Assembly (NCBI RefSeq): GCF_014197055.1
Contig: NZ_JACIEW010000001.1
Span: 1 to 64,000 of the forward strand
Source: Devosia subaequoris
GTDB taxonomy: Bacteria > Pseudomonadota > Alphaproteobacteria > Rhizobiales > Devosiaceae
Reading direction: 5' to 3'
Length of the DNA stretch: 64,000 bases
Numbering within the stretch: position 1 is the first letter of the stretch; the number at the start of each line of letters is the position of its first letter. The notes beneath the pieces were generated by a model, which was not told the DNA's origin, made no database searches, and saw nothing but the letters and a program-made list of their open reading frames with translations. A program made the translations under genes and the position numbers. Below, one piece after another: positions 7,500 through 14,934 of this stretch.

Positions 7500-8585
7500 C
7501 TAATCTAGGCTGTTCGAGCCTGAGATAGCCGACACTACAGCATCCGTCACTTCCCGTGTTGTCGCTTTACCACCGACATCCGGGGTCAGAATGCCTTCTT
7601 CGCAGACCCGATCAACCGCTCGCATCAAGCTCGCGGCGGCCGAAGCTTCGCCCAGATGCTCGAGCATCTGCGCCGCAGTCCAGAACGTCGCGACCGGGTT
7701 CGCAATGCCCTTGCCGGTAATGTCGAACGCCGAGCCGTGGATGGGCTCGAACATTGAGGGGAAGCGCCGTTCAGGGTCGATGTTCCCGGTCGGTGCCACG
7801 CCCAGGCTTCCTGACAATGCACCTGCAAGATCCGAAAGAATATCGGCGTGCAGATTTGTCGCGACGATGGTGTCGAGGCTCTTGGGATTCTTGACCATGC
7901 GCACGGTCATCGCATCGACGAGCATCTTGTCCCAGGTGACGTCCGGGAACTCCTGTGACACCTCGGCCGCAATCTCGTCCCACATCACCATGCCGTGCCG
8001 CTGGGCATTGGATTTTGTCACAACGGTAAGCAGCTTACGCGGGCGGGATTGCGCCATCTTGAACGCATACCGCATGATACGGGTCACGCCGACTCGCGTG
8101 AAAATGGCCGTCTCGGTGCCGACCTCCTCCGGAAGTCCGCGGTGCGCGCGCCCCCCGTGTCCGGAATACTCGCCTTCGGAGTTTTCCCGGACGATGACCC
8201 AGTCCAGATCACCGACGCCGACGCCCCGCAATGGCGACGTGATGCCTGGAATGATGCGAGTGGGACGCACATTGGCATATTGGTCGAACCCCTGACAGAT
8301 GGGCAGGCGCAGGCCCCAGAGCGTGATGTGGTCCGGAACGTCGGGCGCGCCAACGGCGCCGAAATAGATTGCATCGAAATCGCGCAACTGATCGAGGCCG
8401 TCGTCCGGCATCATCTTGCCGTGCTTTTTATACCAATCAGAGCCCCAGTCGAACTGCGTGAAGGTGAACCGCAGATCGCCCCTGCGCTCCGACAGTGCGG
8501 ACAGAACGGCGCGACCGGCTTCAATGACTTCAGGGCCAATTCCGTCAGCCGGAATGGCGGCAATCTTATATTCGCGCATTGACAT
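7500..8585 (-). CDS. ttuC: tartrate dehydrogenase/decarboxylase (isocitrate/isopropylmalate dehydrogenase family)
   Basis: The 361-residue protein matches NAD-dependent beta-decarboxylating dehydrogenases: IPADGIGPEVIEAG at the N-terminus, GAVGAPDVPDH, LWGLRLPICQGFDQYANVRP, VRENSEGEYSGHGG, the Lys in VTKSNAQRHG, the metal-binding region TNLHADILSDLAGALSGSLG, and FEPIHGSAFDI. The ENSEGEY loop with GGRAHRG is typical of tartrate/malate-type members (TtuC/DmlA) rather than LeuB. AAGGATTCA before 8585 supports that start; a second ATG is at 8579. It is divergent from the LysR gene and overlaps functionally with ttuD downstream. D-malate could be an alternative substrate. Confidence 0.88.
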   Translation of the reverse strand: MSMREYKIAAIPADGIGPEVIEAGRAVLSALSERRGDLRFTFTQFDWGSDWYKKHGKMMPDDGLDQLRDFDAIYFGAVGAPDVPDHITLWGLRLPICQGFDQYANVRPTRIIPGITSPLRGVGVGDLDWVIVRENSEGEYSGHGGRAHRGLPEEVGTETAIFTRVGVTRIMRYAFKMAQSRPRKLLTVVTKSNAQRHGMVMWDEIAAEVSQEFPDVTWDKMLVDAMTVRMVKNPKSLDTIVATNLHADILSDLAGALSGSLGVAPTGNIDPERRFPSMFEPIHGSAFDITGKGIANPVATFWTAAQMLEHLGEASAAASLMRAVDRVCEEGILTPDVGGKATTREVTDAVVSAISGSNSLD

Positions 8586-8675
8586 TGAATCCTTAAAATC
8601 TGGCTGCCCGTCGAAGGCAGCTCTCCCTGAGCCGCGACTTTTCCCGTCTTGACCCGGATTGGGCAATGCTCCATT

Positions 8676-8695
8676 TATCATATAAAAAATTGATA
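8676..8695. promoter_or_regulatory. probable LysR operator TATCA-N10-TGATA
   Basis: TATCA (8676-8680) and TGATA (8691-8695) form an inverted repeat in an AT-rich island of the divergent ttuC/LysR region, just before the LysR start. It fits the T-N11-A rule for LysR-type sites. A related ATATAAAAAA island recurs before the TRAP genes. Confidence 0.6.
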
Positions 8696-8709
8696 TAAAG
8701 AGGGTGCTT

Positions 8710-9624
8710 GTGGAGCTGCTCCAGCTACGATGCTATCTCGCTGTCGCCGAGACGTTGCATTTCGGAAAAGCCGCTCAACAGCTTGATATGCTGCCGGCCA
8801 GCTTAAGCCGACACATCAAGCTGCTGGAGGACAGTCTCGGGACGGCGTTGATTGCGCGCACAACGCGGCATGTTTCTCTTACTGCGGCGGGCTTGATGCT
8901 GCTCGAGGATGCAAAGAATCTCATAGATCGTTCCGATGCATTCGAAGAGAAGGCGCGTTTGAGCCGATCATCCGACGCCCAGGTCCTCAGAGTGGGCGCA
9001 ATCGACAGCGTTGCAGCCGGCATGATGCCGGAATTGCTTCATTATTTTGGTCTGGAGCACCCCGATATCGAGATTACCCTGATGGAGCAGAAGACCATAA
9101 GGCTTCTGCCGCGTCTGCTTTCAGGTCGGCTTGACGTGGCGTTTGTGCGTCCTCCCGAGACGCGTAACTCCAGACTCGTCTTTCGCCCTCTGTTCTCCGA
9201 AACGGCGGTCGTGGCGATGCCATCGGATCATCCTCTCGCCAAAAGGGACATGCTGCAAATCGGCGAACTCGTCGATCAACCGCTTATCGTACCGGATCGC
9301 AGGTCCAGACCGCATAGTCACGATCTCACGATCAAGCTGTTTCTCGAAGCGGGTCTGAGTGCGCGCGTCGCGCAGGTCGCAGAGGAGAAGCAGACGATCG
9401 TGAACATTGTCAGCGCGGGTCTGGGATTGGCCATTGTGCCGCGCTGGACGATGCGCTTGCAGGTTCAGGGGGTGACGTTTGTTCCGATAGATTTGTCTGG
9501 AAGCTCCGTGCGCGACAAGCTTGCTCTTGCTGTCACGTGGGTACGTGGGACCAATGACCCTCTTCGTGAAGCACTTCTAGACACGCTGTCCCGGCATCAA
9601 AAGCAAATCGCCGCATCAGCTTAA
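8710..9624 (+). CDS. LysR-type regulator of the tartrate region (TtuA-like)
   Basis: The 304-residue protein has an N-terminal winged HTH (LLQLRCYLAVAETLHFGKAA, LPASLSRHIKLLEDSLGTAL, ARTTRHVSLTAAG) and a LysR substrate domain (about 90-295: LRVGAIDSVAAGMMPELL, GRLDVAFVRPP, VSAGLGLAIVPRW). It lies divergent to ttuC-ttuD and in line with the TRAP genes, so it probably senses tartrate, glycerate or a related acid and controls both sides. The GTG at 8710, with AGAGGG six bases upstream, is the likely start; a GTG at 8704 is also possible. Confidence 0.85.
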   Translation: MELLQLRCYLAVAETLHFGKAAQQLDMLPASLSRHIKLLEDSLGTALIARTTRHVSLTAAGLMLLEDAKNLIDRSDAFEEKARLSRSSDAQVLRVGAIDSVAAGMMPELLHYFGLEHPDIEITLMEQKTIRLLPRLLSGRLDVAFVRPPETRNSRLVFRPLFSETAVVAMPSDHPLAKRDMLQIGELVDQPLIVPDRRSRPHSHDLTIKLFLEAGLSARVAQVAEEKQTIVNIVSAGLGLAIVPRWTMRLQVQGVTFVPIDLSGSSVRDKLALAVTWVRGTNDPLREALLDTLSRHQKQIAASA

Positions 9625-9633
9625 TATAAAAAA

Positions 9634-9647
9634 ATATTATATAATAT
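9634..9647. promoter_or_regulatory. 14-bp perfect palindrome ATATTATATAATAT before the TRAP operon
   Basis: The palindrome at 9634-9647 sits in an AT-only tract immediately after the LysR stop and about 100 bp before the TAXI gene start. The neighbouring ATATAAAAAA resembles the island at 8681. It may be a second operator for the LysR protein or part of a promoter. Confidence 0.5.
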
Positions 9648-9746
9648 CACGCGCATTGTTGCCGGGTAGGGAGGGTCCTAGCGTGTAGGTCGAGGTGATC
9701 GCTCTGATTGCCGAGGGAGATTTCAGATTATATGGGAGGAAAGAAC

Positions 9747-10715
9747 ATGAAACTAAAACTGGCACTGCTGGCTTCGCTTGCAGCCTTTGTCGCCCAGCCG
9801 GTTATGGCGCAGGACGATTGGCCAAGCAGCTTTAACGTGGGGACAGGCAGCCAGGGCGGCACCTACTTCGTATACGGAAGTGGTTTTGCGTCCATGATTT
9901 CTGAAGAGCTCGGCGTGAATGCGAGTGTGGAAATCACAGGTGGGCCCGTCCAGAATGTGACGCTGGTGGAAACCGGCGACCACCTGATGGGCTTTGTGAC
10001 CCTCGGGCCGGCTCACGAAGCCATCAAGGGTGAAAGCCCCCTGATGCCGGGTGTGCCGCACGAGAATGTGCGCGCGTTGTTCCCGATGTATCAGACGCCG
10101 CTTCAGGCCGCGGTACTGGCAAGCTCCGACATTGAGACCTTCCAGGACATGGCCGGTAAGCGTATCGGTGTCGGCCCTGCCGGCGGAACGTCAGCGACCT
10201 ACTGGACGCGCTTTTTCGAAAACGCCGAAGGCTACGAGGATGTCAGCATATCCAATGCTGGCGGCTCGGACACGGCCGGTCAGCTCAAGGATGGGTTGAT
10301 CGATGCCTTCGTTTACGCAGCCGGCCTGCCCACGGGCGCCTACGCACAGCTGGCTGTCGAAAACGACGTGCGCTTCATTTCCATGGACGACGAGACGCTC
10401 AATACGATGCTCGAGATCGTTCCTGCGATGTCGCCCTTCACCATTCCGGCTGACACCTATGAGGATCAGCCAGAAGATCTTCAGACGACTTCGCTCTGGA
10501 ATTTCGCCATCGCCAACGAATCCATGCCCGAGGATCTCGCTTACGAGATCACGGCCCTGGCCATGGAGAACCATGAACGCATGGTTCAGAATCATGCTGC
10601 CGCGGCTGAAACTCTGCCTGAGAACGTGACCAAGAACTCCGTTGTTCCCTTCCATCCTGGCGCAGTGCGCTGGTTCGAAGAGAACGGCTACGAGATCGCA
10701 GAGAACCTCAAGTAG
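9747..10715 (+). CDS. TAXI-family TRAP transporter substrate-binding protein
   Basis: The 322-residue protein has a signal peptide (MKLKLALLASLAAFVAQPVMA, cut after about 21) and the TAXI-family pattern: FNVGTGSQGGTYFVYGSGFA, EITGGPVQNV, GKRIGVGPAGGTSATYW, GGSDTAGQLKDGLIDAFVY, and a C-terminal FHPGAVRWFEENG. It is a periplasmic receptor that delivers a carboxylate or amino acid to the membrane component encoded next. The genetic setting suggests tartrate or a related dicarboxylate, although TAXI ligands are hard to predict. The start at 9747 follows GGGAGGAAAGAAC. Confidence 0.9.
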   Translation: MKLKLALLASLAAFVAQPVMAQDDWPSSFNVGTGSQGGTYFVYGSGFASMISEELGVNASVEITGGPVQNVTLVETGDHLMGFVTLGPAHEAIKGESPLMPGVPHENVRALFPMYQTPLQAAVLASSDIETFQDMAGKRIGVGPAGGTSATYWTRFFENAEGYEDVSISNAGGSDTAGQLKDGLIDAFVYAAGLPTGAYAQLAVENDVRFISMDDETLNTMLEIVPAMSPFTIPADTYEDQPEDLQTTSLWNFAIANESMPEDLAYEITALAMENHERMVQNHAAAAETLPENVTKNSVVPFHPGAVRWFEENGYEIAENLK

Positions 10716-10744
10716 GTTCTATTAGCAACTCAGCAGATGCGTTG

Positions 10745-10776
10745 CATGCGGCGTTGCCAATACGCAGCGCCGCATG
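10745..10776 (+). terminator. intercistronic hairpin between receptor and permease genes
   Basis: CATGCGGCG (10745-10753) pairs perfectly with CGCCGCATG (10768-10776) around a 14-base loop, with no T-run after it. Such hairpins between a binding-protein gene and its permease usually stabilise the upstream mRNA or reduce read-through, so that more receptor than permease is made. Confidence 0.55.
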
Positions 10777-10802
10777 TCTACTTCAGGGTGGAGTGATTTT
10801 CG

Positions 10803-13010
10803 ATGTCTGACGACAATCGGAGCCAGGGCGTTGCAGCCCAAAATGATGATACCAAAGACGAGATTTCGCTGATCGAGCGTCAAACCGCGGAGGCGTCGGT
10901 TGATCAGGAACCCAAGGTCGACAACGAAAGGCTGTTTTTCGGCGCTCGGCATTGGGCCATTGCGATCATGTGCGTCGCGTTTTCGGCATTCCACCTGCTC
11001 GTCCTGAACGTCTGGCCTCTGGAAACCTGGACTTTCCGGCTTTCGCACGTGGGTGGCGGCTTGTTGCTCGGCTACCTGATCTTCAGCGCAAGATCACTAG
11101 CGGATGGCGCGGAAGCGCCGGCATCGCCAGTCTCCAAATTATTCCTCGCCCTCGGTGGGGCAGGGGTCGTGTACGGTGCGGCACTTGTCTTTGTGGTGTG
11201 GGTGCATGACGCCACTTCCGGATCGCCCATACCGCCCGCATGGGCAATGGATACACTGGGCATTCCGCTCGCTGCCGGTACAGCCCTGCTTGTCGTCAAT
11301 AGCTGGCTCTTCCCCGATCAACGGCGCAACGCAATACCACTGGGCGATGCCCTTCTTGGCGTTGCGACAATTGCAGCGGTTGCCTACCTCATCAAGTTCG
11401 CTCCACAGCTCCAGTTGCGTGCAGGCATGCCGATGGCACTGCCAGCCGATATGTGGGCGGCGGTCACGGGCGTGATCCTCATTCTTGAACTCACGCGACG
11501 CGTTGCCGGCCTTGCGCTTGTCATCATCGCCGGTGTCTTTGTCGCCTATTCATTCCTGGGACCATGGCTTCCGGGGATTCTCGAACATCGTGGCTATGAT
11601 CCAAAGCGCTTCTTCAGTTACATCTTCACCGACAACGGGGTGCTCTCAGCACCCATCGCGATATCATCGACATACATCATCCTCTTCGTGATCTTTGCGG
11701 CCTTTCTGCAGGCGACGCGGGTGGGTGAGTACTTTGTCAATATCGCCTTTGCCGCTGCCGGACACCGGCGGGGCGGGCCTGCCAAGGTCGCGATCTTCGC
11801 GTCGGGGCTGATGGGCATGATCAATGGCACATCGGCAGGCAACGTGGTCGCCACAGGTAGCCTTACGATCCCGCTGATGAAAAAGGTCGGCTATCGGCCG
11901 CAGACTTCGGCGGCCGTGGAAGCAGCAGCCTCCTCTGGCGGACAGATCATGCCGCCCATCATGGGCGCCGGCGCCTTCATCATGGCTGAAATCACCGGCA
12001 TCTCCTATATGGAGATCGTCTGGGCGGCGATCATTCCCGCGATCGTCTACTTCGCCTCGGTCTTCTTCATGGTCGATTTCGCTGCGAAGAAATATGGTAT
12101 GGTGGGCCTTCCGAAGGACCAACTGCCCAAGCTCGGCGCATTGCTGCGTCAGATTTATCTTTTCACCCCGATCGTCGTGCTGATCTTCTCTTTGTTCTCG
12201 GGATACTCGGTCATTCGGTCCGGCACTCTGGCCATGGCTACAGCGGCGGTTGTCTCCTGGCTGACGCCGCACCGCATGGGCCCCCGCCAGCTTTTCTTCG
12301 CGCTGGAACTTGGTGCCCGGATGGTACTGCAGCTTATCGCTGTGTGCGCAACCGCAGGCATCATCGTCGGCGTCATTGCATTGACCGGCATTGGATCGCG
12401 GTTCTCGTCCGTGCTTTTGGGGCTGGCCGATCAAAGCCAGTTGCTTGCCCTGTTTTTCGCCATGTGCGTCTCGATCGTGCTTGGCATGGGCATGCCCACT
12501 ACGGCAGCCTATGCCGTTGCCGCCAGTGTGATTGCACCTGGCATTATCAATCTGGGCGTCGAACCGCTCATCGCCCACTTCTTCATTTTCTATTTTGCCG
12601 TGATGTCGGCGATCACGCCTCCGGTGGCTCTTGCGGCCTATGCAGGTTCCGCATTGGCGGGGTCCGACCCTATCAAGACCAGTGTGGAAAGCTTCAAGAT
12701 CGGTCTCGCAGCATTTATCGTGCCTTACATGTTCTTTTATTCAGACGCACTGCTTATGCAGGGAGAATGGTACGAGATATTGCGTGTGGGTGTGACTGCG
12801 ACCCTTGGCGTGTTCCTGCTGTCGGGTGCTGTTCAAGGGTGGTTCTTCGGCCAGGCGATTTGGCCGGTCCGGATAGCCCTGATCGTGGCGGCCCTATCGC
12901 TGATATCGGGCGGCTGGCAGACCGACATGTTCGGGATTGTGTTGGCAGGTCTTACGACCGCATATCAGGCGAAGTTCGGAAGCAAAGAACCGGTGCCCAT
13001 GCGCGCCTAA
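10803..13010 (+). CDS. TRAP transporter permease, fused DctQM type
   Basis: The 735-residue protein is almost entirely hydrophobic. It starts with a soluble 45-residue lead, then a small four-helix DctQ-like part (about 50-190), and then the large DctM part with its typical GLMGMINGTSAGNVVATGSL, AAASSGGQIMPPIMGAGAF and MGMPTTAAYAVAASV stretches. TAXI receptors normally pair with such fused permeases, which use a sodium or proton gradient. GGAG lies before the ATG. A strong hairpin follows the stop, so receptor and permease form a two-gene unit. Confidence 0.92.
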   Translation: MSDDNRSQGVAAQNDDTKDEISLIERQTAEASVDQEPKVDNERLFFGARHWAIAIMCVAFSAFHLLVLNVWPLETWTFRLSHVGGGLLLGYLIFSARSLADGAEAPASPVSKLFLALGGAGVVYGAALVFVVWVHDATSGSPIPPAWAMDTLGIPLAAGTALLVVNSWLFPDQRRNAIPLGDALLGVATIAAVAYLIKFAPQLQLRAGMPMALPADMWAAVTGVILILELTRRVAGLALVIIAGVFVAYSFLGPWLPGILEHRGYDPKRFFSYIFTDNGVLSAPIAISSTYIILFVIFAAFLQATRVGEYFVNIAFAAAGHRRGGPAKVAIFASGLMGMINGTSAGNVVATGSLTIPLMKKVGYRPQTSAAVEAAASSGGQIMPPIMGAGAFIMAEITGISYMEIVWAAIIPAIVYFASVFFMVDFAAKKYGMVGLPKDQLPKLGALLRQIYLFTPIVVLIFSLFSGYSVIRSGTLAMATAAVVSWLTPHRMGPRQLFFALELGARMVLQLIAVCATAGIIVGVIALTGIGSRFSSVLLGLADQSQLLALFFAMCVSIVLGMGMPTTAAYAVAASVIAPGIINLGVEPLIAHFFIFYFAVMSAITPPVALAAYAGSALAGSDPIKTSVESFKIGLAAFIVPYMFFYSDALLMQGEWYEILRVGVTATLGVFLLSGAVQGWFFGQAIWPVRIALIVAALSLISGGWQTDMFGIVLAGLTTAYQAKFGSKEPVPMRA

Positions 13011-13020
13011 TCCTCCCGGG

Positions 13021-13056
13021 GCATCCGGGCCGAGGGGCGTCCCCAAGCCCGGATGC
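13021..13056 (+). terminator. strong hairpin ending the TRAP operon
   Basis: GCATCCGGGC (13021-13030) pairs with GCCCGGATGC (13047-13056), and the loop holds a second GGGG/CCCC stem. Only a short TT follows, so Rho-independent strength is uncertain. Confidence 0.6.
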
Positions 13057-13099
13057 TTCATTGCCTTTCGCGGTATAACCCCAGAAAGCGGTGCAGACT

Positions 13100-14335
13100 A
13101 TGAGCGGGACCATTCTGCGTGGTTCGCGAACGTACTGGCGGGCGTCAATCGCGCTCTTTCTGGCTGCGTTCTCGGTGTTCGCGGCAATCTACTGCGTGCA
13201 GCCGCTCCTTCCCATTTTCGCGTCGGAGTTCAATCTCACTGCCACCGAGAGTTCGGTCGCGATATCTGCGGCGACCGGAACGCTTTCCGTTTCACTTTTG
13301 CTGGTCAGTTGGCTGGGAAATCGTTTTGACCGAAAGCGATTGATGACCATCAGTCTGCTTGCCACCAGCGCCCTCGTCATTGCGATGGCGTTGGCAAGCG
13401 ATTGGGCAGCCTTCATTCTCGTTCGCGCGTTGATTGGAGTCGCCGTTTGCGGGGTGCCGGCAATCGCGATGGTTTACCTCGGGGAGGAAATGGACACTGC
13501 TGCTTTAGGCTTCGGCATGGGCATGTTCGTGGGTGGATCGGCCATCGGTGGCATGAGCGGGCGCTTGCTGATGGGGTTGCTGCTGGAAGTCGTTACATGG
13601 CGGGAAGCGCTACTGATGCTGGGCGTAGCAATACTTGTGAATGCGATCGGCTTCGCGCTTTTGCTTCCCAAGCCTCGAAACTCGGCCACGGGCGTTCTGA
13701 GCTTTCCGGAATTTCTGTCCAACCTGCACCATGTCGTTTCGGACAAAGCATTGCGGCTTTTGTTGCTGTGCTCGTTCCTGCTGATGGGCTTGTTCGTCGC
13801 GATCTACAACTACGTTGCGTTTCACCTGCTTGCGCCACCCTATAGCCTCAGCCCGGCAGCGGTGGCGCCCATTTTTGCTGTCTATCTGGTTGGCACCATC
13901 GCATCGGCGACGATCGGGTCGGTCGCAGGCCTGGTCGGCCGTCGAAAGGTCCTGTGGCCCATGATGCTGGTGATTATTGCAGGATTGCTGGTCACGCTTG
14001 CGCCGCCGCTTTGGGCCGTAATCGTGGGATTGGCGATTACCACGTTCGGGTTTTTCGGCGCGCATTCGACTGCGAGCGCATGGGTGGCGCGGCGGTCCGG
14101 ACCGGCACGGGCTCAAGGTTCAGCTCTTTACCTTCTGGCCTATTATGCCGGATCGAGCCTGTTGGGGACCGCCGCTGGCTTGGGGTGGTCCTACTGGCAA
14201 TGGCCCGGTGTGGTGGCCTCATGCCTGGTCTTTGCGCTCACCGGCCTCGCCGTCACCTTCAGGCTGGCCGTCATACCGCCATTGGCCGCCTCAGGGGGCT
14301 TGGCGCCACTTTCCAGTTCCGCCCCCGAGAGATGA
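13100..14335 (+). CDS. MFS transporter (YnfM-like)
   Basis: The 411-residue protein has about 12 membrane helices. It shows MFS traits: IYCVQPLLPIFASEF in helix 1, the loop GNRFDRKRLM after helix 2, the RALIGVAVCGVPAIAMVYL segment, and the second-half loop VGRRKVLWP. It resembles YnfM-type proteins, whose substrates are mostly unknown. The tartrate operons of Agrobacterium carry an MFS tartrate carrier (TtuB); this protein is less TtuB-like than YnfM-like, so its role here is uncertain. The ATG at 13100 was preferred to a GTG at 13091. Its stop overlaps the start of the pyruvate kinase remnant (ATGA). Confidence 0.82.
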   Translation: MSGTILRGSRTYWRASIALFLAAFSVFAAIYCVQPLLPIFASEFNLTATESSVAISAATGTLSVSLLLVSWLGNRFDRKRLMTISLLATSALVIAMALASDWAAFILVRALIGVAVCGVPAIAMVYLGEEMDTAALGFGMGMFVGGSAIGGMSGRLLMGLLLEVVTWREALLMLGVAILVNAIGFALLLPKPRNSATGVLSFPEFLSNLHHVVSDKALRLLLLCSFLLMGLFVAIYNYVAFHLLAPPYSLSPAAVAPIFAVYLVGTIASATIGSVAGLVGRRKVLWPMMLVIIAGLLVTLAPPLWAVIVGLAITTFGFFGAHSTASAWVARRSGPARAQGSALYLLAYYAGSSLLGTAAGLGWSYWQWPGVVASCLVFALTGLAVTFRLAVIPPLAASGGLAPLSSSAPER

Positions 14336-14560
14336 GGAAATTCATGCAGCGCAGACGCACCAAAATCGTGGCGACCTTGGGCCCATCCACATCATGGTAC
14401 GTTGCGAGAGCTTTTAACCAAGGTTCGCAACGTAAGCAGTGCGCAGGGCCGGCACTTGGCCGCTCTCGTGGATGTTCAGGGCCCCAAACTCCGCATCGGA
14501 GAAATTCAGGGCGGGCAAATGGATCTGAGGGAAGGCGAGGAAGTGCGGCTTTGTTCGCGT
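14332..14560 (+). pseudogene. pyruvate kinase remnant (TtuE-like)
   Basis: From the ATG at 14332 the translation reads MRKFMQRRRTKIVATLGPSTS, the N-terminus of pyruvate kinase. About 30 residues are then missing, and a second frame resumes with RELLTKVRNVSSAQGRHLAALVDVQGPKLRIGEI in short order, which is the next conserved block. Homology stops near 14560 at EEVRLC, where transposase sequence begins. So the gene has an internal deletion with a frameshift and a lost 3' end (about 400 residues). Agrobacterium tartrate loci end with a pyruvate kinase gene, ttuE, so this is probably that gene. The start overlaps the MFS stop. Confidence 0.8.
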
Positions 14561-14574
14561 CCGGTCCAACACAG

Positions 14575-14879
14575 CGAGATAAGCGTCTTCCAGGAAGACA
14601 TTCGCCAGACCCAGCTCATCGAGGAGGCCTGGAAGCAGAGCGGCAAGGTCTATGGCTATCGCACGCTGCATGATGATCTGCTGGACCAAGGCGAGACCAG
14701 TTGCGCCAACCGTATTGCGCGCTTGGCCGGGATCAAGGCCCAGATCGGCTATCGGCGCCGGCCTGGCTCCTATGGTGGCAAGCCATCGGTCGTGGTCGAC
14801 AACACCCTGGCCAGGCAGTTTGACGTCGATGCACCGGACACCGCCTGGGTGACCGACATCACCCATATCAAGACCATGG
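14575..14879 (+). mobile_element. IS3-family transposase (OrfB) fragment
   Basis: The frame reads QTQLIEEAWKQSGKVYGYR, LHDDLLDQGE, ANRIARLAGIKAQIGYRRRP, VVDNTLARQFDVDAP and then AWVTDITHIKT, the HTH_21 region and first Asp of the DDE site of IS3-type OrfB. Sequence after EG (about 14879) switches to the sensor kinase in a different frame. The other two catalytic residues and both ends of the element are missing. It is a scar of an insertion followed by deletion. Confidence 0.8.
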
Positions 14880-14934
14880 AGGGGCCGATGGAGAGGCTGC
14901 ACTGGCGGCCATTCGCAGCCTGCGGCCCGACCTG

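Noticed and set aside
11664..12578. 304-codon frame antisense to the TRAP permease
   Set aside because: His/Asp/Arg-rich shadow of a hydrophobic gene read on the opposite strand.
14332..14560. Programmed frameshift in the pyruvate kinase gene
   Set aside because: About 30 conserved residues are missing at the frame change and the 3' end is lost, so deletion explains it better.
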